A stretch of DNA of 64,000 nucleotides from Coenobita brevimanus (Eukaryota > Arthropoda > Malacostraca > Decapoda > Coenobitidae): positions 1,921,001-1,985,000 of the forward strand of contig CM064697.1 of NCBI GenBank assembly GCA_032717465.1, in the 5' to 3' direction. Positions 22,791 through 36,040 of this stretch are shown one piece after another. The notes below the pieces were generated by a model. It did not search any database. It saw nothing but the letters and a program-made list of their open reading frames with translations, and was not told the DNA's origin. Each line of letters opens with the position of its first letter. The stretch's first letter is position 1. Made by a program: the position numbers and the translations under genes.

Positions 22791-25700
22791 AGGCGAGGCT
22801 GGAGGGGTACAAAGGGTGATGCAGGAGACACACCCACGACGGCCCACGACACGACCCCTGACCCCACGCAGGCCCCACGATTATGTGCACCACCCCCGAT
22901 AACACCCACCCTCTCACCGCCTAATATCACTCTCAGAAATTAGATGTCGCAATGATACCACAACCTCGCACAGTGTTTAGTTCCGCTCAAGGGAGTTTTA
23001 TGCCAGTCTTCCTCACTCGTAATATAAATCCCCTCAGTCCGATGACGTATTTTTGCACTGTAATTAGGCGATTTTATTCAACCGAAGGATGAGATCTAGT
23101 ACTGAAGGAGTTATTCTCATTTTACTCTAACTTGATCTAGGATTATCATTTCTTCCTCTCGAATGTTGAGATATAGCAATAGATTAACACTAGGATATGC
23201 TAGTCGCGAAGAGGCACTGAGGAAAGGTGTATAGCCTCAACACTGTCTTATTCTGCCATTGGGCTACATGGAATAAGCTGCAAAAGGACGATTATTTGGG
23301 TCAGGTTAAAGTAAACTGAGTATAGTGAAGGTTACAGTTATCTAACCTAGTGATTCTCAACCAGGGTTCTGGGAAATGAATATATAAAAAGAAAGGAATA
23401 AAGTAAATAAACTGAAATCTAGTTTTCATAAAGGTATCGGGCTCAAAACCAATATAATAATTCTGTCAGTCATGAACCGCACGCGTACCATACGTGGATC
23501 AGGCCCCATCCTAGATGTTTCGTGTCACGCCATCCATCAGTCAGTCTTGAGAGAGCAACAGAGTGTATCGTCTGTCTATCTATCTGTCTAGAGTGTATCG
23601 TGATGTTTAGTAATCCCGCTAACAAAGTGAAAAAATACGTCCTCGAATTAAAGTTAAAATTCGTCCTCATTAGCTCGAGATCCACCCCATATAAGTGGAA
23701 AAATGGAGCCACGATAATGACCAGTTATTTTGGTAAAAGTATTTTGGTGACTCGTCGTGTGACCTGGGCGCAGATTGCCGTTCTTTATACCCTATTTGCA
23801 CTACACGCTAAGTTTGATTTTCCCCAGGATGATCGTTCTACCGTTTATTTTACTCTAACCTAACTCAACCAATCCTAACCAAAATTATCCTAACCTACAA
23901 CAACTTACCGGTGACTAACAAACAAACCCAACTTAATCATAAGGTTACCTAACATAACTTAGACTTTCCTGGATAAGAGAAAGTGAAAAAAATATTACAC
24001 AGAACGGAAATCAGCCTCCCGGGCCCACTCCGGGGTCACATGTCGCCCCTCTCGACTACCCCGGAAACGTTTGACCGATGACCAGAGGGGGTCGTAAGTT
24101 CGCCAGGGTTACGATCATAATGGACGGATACTTCCCCGGCTTCACCCCATGTCGGGCTGTTATGTCGTATTTCTCGACGTAAATAAAAAAAAAATAACCG
24201 TTTCTCATTTTCGTGAACGTAATCGTATAATTATGAAGAAAGAGAGACAAATGGAGTAGGCGATAGTTGCGAGGCCAGTTAGAGAATGTATAGTTTTGGG
24301 ACGTAATACATTCAGCTTAGTCACGACCTGAGCAGGTGACTTGCTTGAGGGTGTAGTGTAGTGTAGCAGTATCAGTGTGGATGCCCCTCCGTCCCCTGGA
24401 CCTATGCAGAGGGTGCGGCAGGAGCTGGGCTCCGGCACTGCTCCTTCTGACATAAGTTACCGGCTATCGGGGTCATCTCCCAGGCACACACACACACTCC
24501 CACCAACACGGCCTCGGGACCTGCGCTGTCGTACATTATTCTAAACAAATATTTTCCACGAGAGCCTCTTAAATCGTATTCTTTACAACCTCCATGCCCC
24601 GCCATTACCAAATTATTAGCCAGTCATTAGGCCAGTGGCCAGGGGTCACGTCGTGGGAGCGGCCGCACCGCTGGCCGCACTCACCAGAGATGCTGTCCGC
24701 CCACAGTTTATCCAGTTTTATTATACAATTTCCTCCAGTAATATTGTCTAAATCGACACAGCGTGACCTGAGTGTGACCCCTTGCTGACCCTGACGCTTG
24801 GCGGGCCGGGGCGAGCATCAACAAGCGCCTGGCCGTGTCATCATCCCCAGCCGCCGCCGCTAGAGGCCATTTTGGTGCTCTGATTCACAGCCTCGCACTC
24901 GGCTCTCCTGTTCTTGGCCGGGCCCTCACATGACCCTTCGGGCCTCGGCATGACCCACTCTGACCCACCCCACTGTAACATTACCCGCTGGTTAACCCGC
25001 CGAGCCCTGCCTGGCCTGCAGGGACCATTTACATGCAGATTATTGGTCACCTGGAAGTGTAGGTCAACGCGGACATAACCCGAGGTAATTTATTAGGAGG
25101 TAACGAGAGCCTTGGCGAGCACTGAGCATGTCGGATCAGTAAACACGAGGAGAATCATATTGTGCTGTTTCTTATATTGCTGATGGCTAACAGCCGGTAT
25201 TAACTTCATAAAGGTAAACTGTGGTGCAGTGCGTTCTTGATATAATGGCATAATCAGTGGAATTAACTTATCGCCTGGCAGGTTTATACTAGCATTCATT
25301 ATGATAGCCTGTTAGAGTGCACCCTGACTCATACTATCTCTTGTGTTGGTGCGAGGTAAAGACTTATTGGGGCTTGAGTTGTGCTATGCTCGATCTCTAC
25401 GGAAGGTCCACGTCGTGACTATCAGTAACAAGGCTGTTAACTTACGTCCCTCTCATCCTGAGTTATCGATACCTGGACCCTGCGTGAATCTCGAGTGTCC
25501 GGCTGATGGATGAGGTGGTGGGTGAGTGTTGCCTGTGTTGTAAATAAAGGGAAACACAACCCCGACACCACACTTGGACGGCGCGTGACCTCGAAAATGC
25601 ACCTCCCAGTCTTGTTACCTCCGCCACCGAAGACGGACGCGGGTTATGTTTTCACCCCGCTGTTTGTATTGCTCTGGCCACCACATTACGGAAATGCTTT

Positions 25701-25919
25701 GGGGAAGAACTTGGTGGAAAGACAATGGGGACGATTTTACTCGCCTAAGAATGAAGTGATCAGATTTTGGTAAAAGTATGTTAGTCTGTGTTTTATTTTT
25801 TTTCCCCCTGTTTATCGCTTTGTCTGTTTACTGAATTAAAAAAAATAAAAACTGTATAATCAGAGAATCATATTGAAAATATATGGGGATCTCCCTATTG
25901 ACCAAAAGATGATGGTTGT
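22791..25919. other. Mostly unique spacer
   Basis: No gene recognised. It includes a reverse-orientation TTAACYCCTTC-family copy near 23060-23115 (CGATTTTATTCAAC then ACTGAAGGAGTTA). Degenerate CCTAACC words occur at about 23860-23950. A GC-richer patch spans about 24590-25060. Short open frames lack recognisable domains. Confidence 0.4.
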
Positions 25920-26395
25920 TTTAATGTTGGTTGTTGTTGTTGTTGTTGATGTTGTACTACCACATGTCTGTCAAATCGAGCAGACCCATCAATCGCAGGC
26001 AGAGAGCATCCCCTGCAGGGCCATCCATTGCAGTGAACCGATATTCCCATGCGGTTAACAGCGCCTCGTCACAACGAGGCGCGGGGATTAGCGTGGTTTT
26101 GTCCGTGGATGGACGCTGCGTTTGCGTTTCCACCCAGTTAACAAGGGCATCATAAAAGGCTCCACGTCACCCCGTTTCTTGGTTATATGGTTACCACCTA
26201 ACGTAAGTGGTTTCCTGAGCTACAAGAAACCATTTGGCTTGCTACTCAGTGTAGAGCCACCTTAAGTGACAGGAATGATGGGAGATATAGGAAGAGAAGA
26301 GGAAAGACTCAGATAATGAATATTAGACACAAAGGACGAAGTAGGCAGCACTTCACCTAGTGAGTGGATGATAGGCGCTCCCACTTAGCACCAAA
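25920..26395 (+). repeat. Hairpin-core dispersed repeat, copy 2 (module 1 type)
   Basis: It begins with a (GTT)n microsatellite at about 25932-25950. Module 1 (GCAGACCCATCAATCGCAGG onwards) contains a 9-bp stem, GCGCCTCGT/ACGAGGCGC, at 26061-26082 with loop CACA. The shared core follows: GGTTATATGGTTACCACC, then AGTGGTTTCCTG, then AAGAAACCATTTGGC. The tail carries GAAGTAGGCAGCACTTCACC and ends near GGCGCTCCCAC. No conserved reading frame is present. Confidence 0.8.
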
Positions 26396-27227
26396 ATATT
26401 AGTGGTAATTTGATGTAAAGTCTGGCTTGATGTGACGTTGTGGAGGTGAGTTCGCTACTGGACATTGTATTTATTTCTGGCATCTTTTGGTATGTTGCCT
26501 TGCCAGTTCGTCTTTTTACCGAGTTTTGAAAAAGAAGTCAGTGTATACTATTCGGGATCCTGCTTTTTGGCGATTTTCTTCCTCACCAACATGTTTTTAT
26601 CCTGTGTGGGATTATTTGATGCAGCAGGTTTTCGGAAACATGTTTTTCTGATATTAATGTAAACTTATCCTTCCCTGCATAAGACACATAATCAGGGGGA
26701 CGAGGTGCTTTTGGTGAAGGATGGACGCCATTTGTTGTTAGGAGTGGCTAAGTAACGCCCTCCGAATACCCCATAATCCCTTTTTGTTTGGCAAGATGAG
26801 GACAATTTAATGTCTAACAATACGTTCCCGACAACGTTCAACATCAAATCAACCCACACACGACCAAACCAAGCCGGAGATGAAAAGGAAACCGCTGAAA
26901 AAGAGGTGCTCGTAAAGTAAATATTGACCAAAAAAACTTATATGGGGTTTGGCTTAGAAATTCTTGGAGAAAATCCTATAGATTCAAGAAATAAGTGTTA
27001 AAATTGTGATGAGAGTATAGGAGAGGATAAGGATGCAATGGTAGCTTTAATGAAACTCTTTGACTCGGGTGGCGTGTTCTCTTGGTTATTCCTCCGATCC
27101 GTAGTTGTTCGCTTATCTGTAGTTGTAGCCTAGGCTACTATATACAGTTTAGGAGAAACTGTGCGATCTGTAGGAGTTCAGTATTACTTTCACTACATTT
27201 TCCACTACAGTAGGGCCCTCCTAAGCT
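26396..27227. other. Spacer, nothing recognised
   Basis: AT-rich sequence with short open frames and no recognisable repeat or domain. Confidence 0.35.
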
Positions 27228-27262
27228 AAATAAAATCGTCAGTACGTGGCAAAACTTGGCCA
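27210..27262 (+). mobile_element. TTAACYCCTTC-family core fragment
   Basis: CCTCCTAAGCTAAATAAAAT followed by CGTCAGTACGTGGC matches the internal core of the family. The ends are not resolved. Confidence 0.5.
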
Positions 27263-27693
27263 AAAGAATGTGCTTCCTGATGCAAGACATTAACTGCATA
27301 CCAACTTGATTCGTTGTGGTAGAGGTTCAATACGCGCTTTATTCGACGATCTCTTTGTACTGGGCTTCTGGATTCCTTATACCCGATCACCCGGCTTGAA
27401 TTATGGTCAGAAATCAGTGGAAATGATGTGGGAGGGATATGCAAGATGGAATGATGGGCAGCAGCTCAGTCCGGTCAGAGTTGTTTCGGTGTCACTTATA
27501 TCACGGCCATCCTGGAGTAAAATGAAACAGGATAAAACGTTAAGCAGTTGATTTGTCATTAAACAGACCGACACAGACAGACAGTAGAATAGGAGACAGT
27601 AGATATCCGGACTGCAGACAGTAAGTAGGCCGCTTTTTGATAGGTAGGTAGGTAGTGGGATAAGTAGGAGAGAGTATAGATAGGCCGGGAGTT

Positions 27694-27695
<2 letters not shown>

Positions 27696-27734
<39 letters not shown>
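27696..27734 (+). repeat. (GA)n microsatellite
   Basis: A pure GA run of about 39 bp, preceded by degenerate TAGGTAGG units and PuPy-rich sequence from about 27570. Confidence 0.95.
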
Positions 27735-27736
<2 letters not shown>

Positions 27737-29514
27737 AGTTAGATAGATAAATTGGTCAACAGATACGTAGCTTCCTCTCATGATAAGTGCTACGTGAATA
27801 GAGAGGTTTCTTTACATTAATAGTAGAACATCGACGACCGTATTTACTAGTTTTCTCGAATTTCACGCCTACACTGTGATGAATTATTCACCCTATTCTT
27901 TGTAACATACAGTTATATTTGGCCAGGGAGATGTTTTTCGCACCGGAGGAGTTACATGTATCTTTCGTTAACTCATTCAGTACAAGATGTCTTTCCTTAA
28001 AATGCAAAAAATCATCATTTCGGTAATCAAGATAAATGGGGAAGATGGTCGTGGGCATGAATGGTGTAAGTTGTGTATGATTGCGTGTATGTACTCTTAT
28101 CTTCACTTGTCCAATTACTTAGCACTTCACAGCATAACTAGTGTGAATATTAAAGTGAAAAATATACAGCCAGACAATGCTGTTTCTAGCAGTAATTCAC
28201 GCTGTTGAGGCTTCTTCATCTTAGTACAGTAATTGGTTAGTCTCTTCAACTCGACGACGTCTTTTATTGTTTTGTTCTTGTTATCTGCTGACGACCGTAT
28301 TTAGCTTAGGAGACTTGTAGAACTGATGGTGGTTGGTAGGTATAGGCTTCATTAACCCCTTCAGTACGAGAGATTTCCCCCAAATTCAATTATCTAGAAT
28401 TAGTAAAACCTCTAGACAAGGGGGTTTTCCAGTATTTCATCCTTGTTAGTTAATTTCATCACACTACATATTGATATTCTTTTAATTTTTTGTATGTTAT
28501 TTATATCAACCATGTTCATAATGTGGTGATACAAAGAGGCCTAACATACAGTAATATACAAGAAAAATATAACGGTGTACTGTAGTATGCAAAAAAAAAA
28601 AAAAAAAGTCAGTGATGAGGTAGTTATATGAATACTTGTCCAGCAGGTGAAGAGAGGTTGTGTTTGTGTGGATGTTGCGGTGACCTCCATGGTAGTGACT
28701 GAGGTGCATGATGATTAAAACATCTAGGGGTCGGCTGACTGAACATCTTTTATTAACTGTGACTGCAATTTGCGGGATAAGATTTTTACGAAGAACATTT
28801 TCCTTTACTGTTTCCAGCCCTAGGTGTAGACTGAATAGGGCAACGGACTGTGTAAGTTTTAATGTAACCTTATGGAAGAAATGTTCACTACTGAGATGGA
28901 ACACAATGCTTCGAGATCCTTTGTGGCAGTGGCTTCTTACAGGTAGGGAAGTTGGGCAATAGACAGTCAGCAGATGGATGGATACCCAGAAAACGAATGA
29001 TATGTGCTTGGAGGAATGTCTGCATCAAGGATTTCTGCAGCCAAGGCCAAACCTGATGATGGGTGTGTAAGGTGAACCAGACACGGGATGTTGGCAATTT
29101 TGGTAAACAAAGGTGAGCTTGGCCCCAGATATGGATGTGCGCTGCCTTCCATGACGCGACCCCGGCATGCCCTGTCCTGAATTATTACCCCCAGTACACC
29201 TTGCGACTACACTCAGTACACCTCCACCTCTTTTGTCACCCTCGACTGTCGTGACCCATTTTTACACCTCTTTGGTATCCACGCATTCCAGATATTGCGA
29301 CCTCACCCCGCCAAGCCTTTTGATTCATGCTTTACCTAATATGATTCTGCGTGCCAAGGTTCTGACCACAGACACTGAGTCTTCTGACTCTCGCACTCCG
29401 GTTTGCGTCCTTCGTGAATCCCATTTATTTTGGACCATGAACACATCTTAGTTGCGGTTTAACGTTTTAAAGATTCTTTTTTCAGTGTTAACGCCCAGTC
29501 TTCTATGACTTTCT
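27735..29514. other. Spacer with two TTAACYCCTTC-family ends
   Basis: TTAACTCATTCAGTACAAGA at 27968 and TTAACCCCTTCAGTACGAGA at 28352 are good left ends of the family. The cores behind them are strongly diverged. A poly(A) run lies at about 28591-28607. No gene is recognised. Confidence 0.45.
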
Positions 29515-29660
29515 CACAGCTGAATAGAATCATCTGGCGTTAGCTACAATAAAATACTACAGCTCTTCCCGCTGAGAGGATTAGTGATGACTGTATTAAC
29601 ACTTTCAGGCTCCTGTGATTTATTCTCAGCTGAGTAAAATCGTCTGGTTAGTGATGGAAC
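29515..29660 (+). mobile_element. Two tandem TTAACYCCTTC-family copies
   Basis: Cores GCTGAATAGAATCATCTGG and GCTGAGTAAAATCGTCTGG lie 110 bp apart (about 29524 and 29634). A TTAACACTTTCAGGCTC left end lies between them at about 29586. Confidence 0.7.
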
Positions 29661-30639
29661 AGAGCTAATTGCACAGCATTCCAGGTCATCATTGTCACCT
29701 CAGTTTGTTACCTATACATCTCACCTGTGGATAGCGTCCCAGTCAGGTTACGTATACTCCCCAACTTGTATTGTCCCCACACCTAACTGCTCTATTCGTT
29801 TTCACCTGACGGAAATGGGCCACTCCCACAACATAAATATCAAATCGCATTTGCATGAAGTGCGATGCGCCTTATTTATGAGGTAGGAATGAGTCTCTTT
29901 GGTTACTAATCACGTCAGCTGTCCAGTCTGACTAAATTTGTCCATCAACTGGGCTGACAAGGGTTTGAGGAAACGCCAGGTTAGAATAAACGCGCTATAT
30001 CAACCCAAGCATGTGACTCTCAGGCCGCTGCTCATTCGACCCACACACCCAGAATCTTGGCATTCGCACCCACTCCCTCCCTCATGGCCAAGACACGACC
30101 GGTCCCTCAGCCAGGATGGGCCATTAACGCCAACAGCACGCTCTCGCCGGGACCCCGCTGACCTAATCTGTGACCCCGGGTGACCTCACCGAAAGCCCAC
30201 TAGTGACCTCGCCTCACGCAGGGCAACCAGTCGATGAGAGGACCAGATGTGACCACCAAATATGTGTAGAGTGAATTTCCTGAAGAGTCGCCCATCAGAT
30301 CACGTTGCCCGATCAGTCACGCTGACTTTATATCTGGTCTTAAATTAATAAGCTACTTGGAGCCCGTACGTCATCAGAAAACCATGGTAATTTAATGAAA
30401 TAAACTGTTGGAAGATAAGATGAAATTTGATGCACATTACCTGAAAAAATTCATGACATTTCATATTCCGCTCTCATTTTATTACTTAAATAGTAAGAGA
30501 GATAGCTGAGGCTCAAGTACCAATACAACAGAGCTCCATTTGTCTGCGTACATAGTTATTTATAGCAACAGCACCTGTTTTGCATGTCTGCCTTACTACT
30601 ATCGTGAACACTACTCGTTCAGCTTCCATCATGCATATT
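29661..30639. other. Spacer, nothing recognised
   Basis: Mixed sequence. The GC-richer part at about 30030-30230 has no recognisable gene. Confidence 0.35.
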
Positions 30640-31025
30640 AATATGCCTACTCACTTATTCACTGGCCTGCTTGGTGGTAGGTGGCGACGACCTTCATCCA
30701 CTTATTTGATGTAGTGCTACCTACTTCATCCTAAGGTGACTACACTGAGTGACAAGTCTAATAGTTTCCTGTAACCCAGAAAAACATTTACAACGCTAGG
30801 TGGTAACCATAAAACCAAATACAGTAATATAGGGTGATGTGGAGCCTACTATGGTGCCTCTCTTAAGTGGATGGAGAGACGCAAATGTGGCGTCCATCTA
30901 GGAAGAAAATTCTCAACATCTTCCCCTTGTTTTGCCGTGGCGAGACGCTGTCCACCGCAAGGGAACATCGGATGGCCCTGCAGAGGCGCAATTGCTTGCC
31001 CACGGTCTGCTTGGCCAGAACAAAC
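30640..31025 (-). repeat. Hairpin-core dispersed repeat, copy 3 (module 1 type)
   Basis: The reverse complement matches copy 2 along most of its length: a module 1 segment (GCAGGGCCATCCGATG), GATGGACGCCACATTTGCGT, the core GGTTACCACCTAGCGTTG with a degraded hairpin, and the tail GAAGTAGGTAGCACTACATC. Its 5' end, at the right in this orientation, is directly joined to the trinucleotide tract at 31025. Confidence 0.8.
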
Positions 31026-31178
31026 TGGCGCTACTACCACTGCTGCTGCTACTACGACTACTACTTACTACTGCTACTACTACTTCAACTGCAAATACTA
31101 CTGCTACTACTACTCCTACTACTGCTGCTGCTGCTGCTGTTGCCGCCGCAGCAGCCGCCTCTGCCGCCGACACTACTA

Positions 31179-31211
<33 letters not shown>

Positions 31212-31226
31212 TTGCTGCTTTTCAAC
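31025..31226 (+). repeat. (CTA/CTG)n trinucleotide tract
   Basis: About 200 bp of ACTACTACT and GCTGCTGCT units abutting the 5' end of the hairpin-core copy. The Leu, Tyr/Cys, Thr/Ala and Ser homopolymeric frames are repeat translations. Confidence 0.95.
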
Positions 31227-31899
31227 CTGCCTTTACATTCTTCTTGCCGCGTGCTTGTCCAAAAATTTAGAAACATATGTCATGGATTAAGTTCAGCAAA
31301 ACCCCCACTTATGGAGCATTACCTCTAGTCTGCGACTGGGCCTGGTCCAGACCCTGGCAGATCCGACCAACCTATCCATTGGCCAAATATCACCAACTGG
31401 ATGAGAGAGGATGTCATCCTGTGACGGCGTCGTGATTCCTTCACTCATGCAGCCCCGGCGCCGACTGGAAGACAGACCAGTCCAGACACTTGTCTCCCTC
31501 ATCTCGCTCTCATAGTCTTAACAGATCTCTAGCAGTGTCGCCACCGTTTGAAACGACTCCAGTGGCTTCGTGGACATAAAAATCTTTACACTATCTCTTC
31601 CTATATTCAGCAACGTATCAACATGTCTCCGAAACAGCAGCATTAAAAGCATTCAGAATATTTGGAATTATGAAAGTCTGCGGATGCAGCTTGCCGGGAG
31701 TAAGAGAAGTAACGATTGAAAACAGCTACACCAAAAACAAGCCGAGCAATCAACAATAACAATCATAATTAGTGAAAAAGGCGAGAAATATGTTTCACAG
31801 GCTACTCTGAAATTGCTCTCATTGTTCCCGTCTAACTGAAGCCTAGGGAAGGAACCAGTTGGTTCGTTGTTCATCACTGAAAATTGCCGACAAATATTA
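31227..31899. other. Spacer, nothing recognised
   Basis: Short frames on both strands without family resemblance. Confidence 0.35.
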
Positions 31900-32367
31900 C
31901 CGTCCCAAAAATGTCTTAATCTTATCTTCTTCTTCCCTTTCCTTGTCTTTATCCCTCTTTCCTCATCTGTAACACCCTCATCCACAGCCACATTTCTCTC
32001 CCGATTTCTTTCTTCTTCGTTTTCCATTTCTTTCTTTTTTTTTTTTCCATATTTATCATCCCACATGTTGTCTCCTGTACATGTCATGCCGTCTTGTGTC
32101 TTCCACTGCTCCCCCTCTTGCCATCTTTGCTGTCTTTCCCCCTCTTGGTTTTGTGCAGTTCCCCTTTTTCTTCTGTATCCTTATGCCTTTCTTTCTGATC
32201 CTTCTTTACTTCCTTCTATACTTCTTTCTCGCACGTTCTTGATATTGCAGTTGCTTTTCAACCTTCCTCTCTTATATACTGAGTTTCTTCTTCACACGAC
32301 TGAAGTAGTCTGTTGGGTTACCTTTGCAAATATGTATGGTTAACACCGGCACTACTCACACCTTCCC

Positions 32368-32412
<45 letters not shown>

Positions 32413-33510
32413 GTATGTATGTATGTATAAATGCGCATGTATGTACATATGTATGTGTGTATGTATCATTATCTATCAGTCTATCTATCTATCTATCTGT
32501 AAGTCTATCTGTATTTTCCTTTTTGTCATATCATCTCTGCTTCATTTCTCCTCGCCTACCACCTCTCCCGCACACAGGGATGGCCAGGTGAGCATGTGTT
32601 TCGTTCATAGTGCCCATTCACTCCCCTCTCCTGACTCCTGTCCCTTTCATCTATCCCTTTTTTTTCTCATTTCATTAATTATCTATCTTCTTCCTCAGTT
32701 TTCCTTATGCTTTTCTTATTTCCCACTCCTAGCATTTAGTTTTTCTCTTTCCCCCTTTCCTCTCTGGCTATTTCTTTTTTTTTAATTTGCTCACTTACCT
32801 TTCATCGTTCCTTCTTTCTAAATTTTTCTCATTAGTTTTTGTATCCATATATGCTTCTTTTTTCATCTTTTAATAATCATGCCCTGTCTTTCATTCGCAT
32901 CGGTTCTTCTTCCCTCCGTTCCTTACTCTCATCCACTCACACATTTTTCCATTTCACGACGTTCTTCCAGTTTACATAAAAATAATTGTTCTATTTCTTC
33001 TTTCTTCCTTTCCTAATCTTCCTCTTCCCCTCATTCCCTTGCTTGTTCCCGTTTCTGCTCTCCTCCATGGCTAGTGTGTCATTTATACTTTCCTGCCTCC
33101 TTTCCTCTTGCCCTTGTATTTTTCACTGTCTTGTCTTCCCGTTTCCTGTCCCGTCCATCCTTCATCGTGTCAACTGTCTGATTACCCTTTTTTCGTCATT
33201 TCATTCATTCCTCTTTCATACTCTTTATACTCCTTTTTTCATTCCGCACCATTCCATTTCTTATTCCTCTCGATACCCACTCTCAATTTTTATTTGTCTC
33301 CCCCTATTGGCTTTCATTTCCTTTCTCATCTTTCTCTTCCTCTTTTCTTTTTCTTCTTTAGCCCTTAAATCGCCCTACTTCTGACTTAATTATTTCTATT
33401 TTCTTCCCTTCTCCCTTTATCGTCCTTTCTTCATTGCTGCACTCTTGCCTATCTTCTCTTCTCATGCCTCTTCCCTGCTCATACTTCTAACTTATTTTTT
33501 ATATACTTAT

Positions 33511-33578
<68 letters not shown>

Positions 33579-34968
33579 TCTCTCCCTCTCCCTCTCTCTC
33601 TCTCTCTTTCTCTTATCCTTCTTGCTCTCACCTCGTCTCTGTCCTCAGTACCCCAGTTATTCTTCACATTCTCCCTGCTTCCCTGTCCTAATGCTTTCTT
33701 TCTCTGTTATTCTCTCTTCCATTTATAATTCCTTCCTCTTTTATATCATGTAGACAGCTAGGACATTAAAAATATTCATCTACCTACGGCCAGGATTTAT
33801 TGGTCAGCGAAAGGTTAGCCGCGTTTTCCTCAGTTTCTCGAACTTGACTATTGCAAGAATTCTCGTCGCTTCCCGGAGGTACAGGTATATCAATGTGTAT
33901 AAATTAAAGGCAGACCAACATAAACCATCCGTTATATGACCAGACGATGGATGGAAAGCAAATTCATTAAGTTAGACTCACTTTAGTAGCCTAACCTTCA
34001 TTTCTATATTCAGGTATCATGAGATGGTTAATTCTCAGGCAACCAGTCCATATTTTCACAACGCAAATTCAGCAGAAAACAGGTGTCACATGGATGGAGG
34101 TATTGACGAGGAGAATTTGCTCTTAAAAGAAACCTGGTCCCACGACCATTCTTAGCACCATGTGTATCCTTTGCTCTTGATATCATTTGTTTTATCCCTG
34201 AAAGCGAGGGCGTAGATAGCGAACGGATAGACATAGTATATTTTTCCTAATTTCTTTTACGTCTTGAATAAACATATCCACTCATCAGCGCACTCGCTTT
34301 CTGTGTCTTGTTTTCCTTATCGCCTTTTTTTTTTTTTTTTCCTACGGGTTTCCTTGCATTCTTTTGCTTCCCTCCTTCAGTTTCCTACCATTTCTGCTCC
34401 TGCCTTTCCCCGTTCCGTCATTCCTCACTCTAGCCTAAGATGACCTTCTCTCGCCTCTCTTTTCCTATTCAGATTTTTTTTCCCTCCTCTGACTATATTC
34501 CAAACCCATCCCTCTCTTTCCATTCATTTTATTCCGCCTCCTTCTTCATTTTCATTCTTATCTGTGTTCCTTCACATTTGTCCCAGCTCATTTCTTCTTC
34601 ATTCTCATCCGTGTCTGTTTTTCTCTTTTCTTTCGTTCTCGTCTTTCCTTCCTAATAATTTTCCCTTTTTCCTCAGTTTTGTCATTCCTTCTTATTCTTT
34701 ATTACCTGTCTTCCATCTCTTTCCTCCCAGTACTCACCTCCTGTGCCTTCCTCCTGTTCGTCCTAGCACTTACCTAATCCTTCATTTTCCTCCTCTTTCC
34801 TTCGAACAGCCTCCATACTTCTCCATTCTCCTTACCTTTCGTCCCCCTCTTCGTCCACACCGTCCCAACTTTTCCTCTGGGCTCCCTAAATTCCATTCCT
34901 TTCCCCGTACCCGCTTCCTCCTACCTTTATTCCCTCCGTCCTACCTTCATCCCCTCCCCCCGACTCAG
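31900..34968 (+). repeat. 3.1-kb pyrimidine-rich block
   Basis: The plus strand is dominated by T and C with embedded microsatellites. (CT)n lies at about 32370-32408, (GTAT)n and (ATCT)n at about 32408-32520, and (CT)n at 33513-33608. It is briefly interrupted by ordinary sequence at about 33760-34260. Phe/Leu/Ser-rich open frames up to 162 codons are composition artefacts. Confidence 0.85.
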
Positions 34969-35198
34969 GTGACTGGAAGAGCTGAGCACAGGTTAATTGC
35001 CGGCTACCGAGACACATTTAGCCACTCCTGGTCGGTATCTCTCGACGGTTAGGGTGAGGGATTGCCGCGTCAGGGTGAAGAATGCTTTATTTAGCGAGTC
35101 ATCGAGGGGAAAGAGAAGGAAGCATCGCCTGTTGATTACCGCGGTGGGGTGGGGTTGCAATTAATGGACCATTTCAGACGCGAGCGGTCATTGCTAGC

Positions 35199-35232
<34 letters not shown>

Positions 35233-35876
35233 CAGTCATTACAGTAATTTGTGTACAGTTATGAGCACTTTCAGTCAGTACTTAACGTATAGACCATCAG
35301 TACAGAATTTGTGTGTGTATAAAGCAGAAGAGCAAGATGGCTGGTGAATCTATCTATCTATATACCTAGGCTGTTTCCCCCAAGGAAAGGGAGGTAGCTG
35401 CATGGTGAATATAGGGTTTTTATCACACCGTGGTCTACTACTGAGTTGTACTCGTATATCATGAAGGTTTGGAAGAAGTTGACGACTTTGGTATATACGG
35501 TGTTTATGTATATGCACGTACTGTCTGTAGCTATCTCTGATTTGTTTAATTGGTGTTGACGTGTCGTTTATATGGATGTTTTGTCTCCATACTATTGCAG
35601 TTGGTCGCACCGTATGCAGAATAAATGTGGTGGTTGCGAACAGACAAGTAGTGTATGTAATTAGGGTAGCAAGACATACCCTGTAATGTACCGCCGAGGC
35701 ATTTTATCGCGGCACACGACGCTTCACTTAGTTGACCATGGTATCATTATAGCCTTGTCTCTCTGTCAGTCTATATCTGTCTGTCAATCGGTCTGTCTAT
35801 CTGTTTATTATTCTGGCAGTTCTTTAACGCTTTATATCGGTATCTTCCGGGGAAACCGAAACAGAATACCACGCAT
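34969..35876. other. Spacer with microsatellites
   Basis: (GA)n at 35201-35229 and TCTATCTATCTATATACC at about 35349. The latter leads into an AGGCTGTTTCCCCCAAGG segment that looks like the start of another microsatellite-bordered repeat seen only once here. No gene is recognised. Confidence 0.45.
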
Positions 35877-36040
35877 TAGCTGTAATGCAGTTGAAACACC
35901 AGCTAGCTTTAATGCGGCTGAAACGACCCCTTAACTTTGGTGTAGCTAAGTCCACCCCATAACTTTATTGCAGCTGAAACAACCCCTTACTGTTAATGCT
36001 GCTAAAAACATCCCATAATTTTAATGCAACAGAACTACAC
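35877..36040 (+). repeat. 28-bp minisatellite, six units
   Basis: Variants of TTTAATGCAGCTGAAAC plus AACCCCTTAAC. The TAATGC-like anchors lie at 35883, 35910, 35938, 35966, 35994 and 36022, spaced 27-28 bp. Confidence 0.85.

Noticed and set aside
23340..23400. hAT transposon end (CTAGTGATTCTCAACCAGGG)
   Set aside because: It resembles hAT-type terminal sequence, but no matching inverted end or 8-bp duplication was found nearby.
23860..23950. Interstitial telomere repeat (CCTAA)n
   Set aside because: Only scattered, degenerate CCTAACC words; no run of perfect units.
24590..25060. GC-rich patch as a CpG island or first exon
   Set aside because: Only moderately GC-rich, with no TATA or initiator context, no long frame and no splice donor that I could justify.
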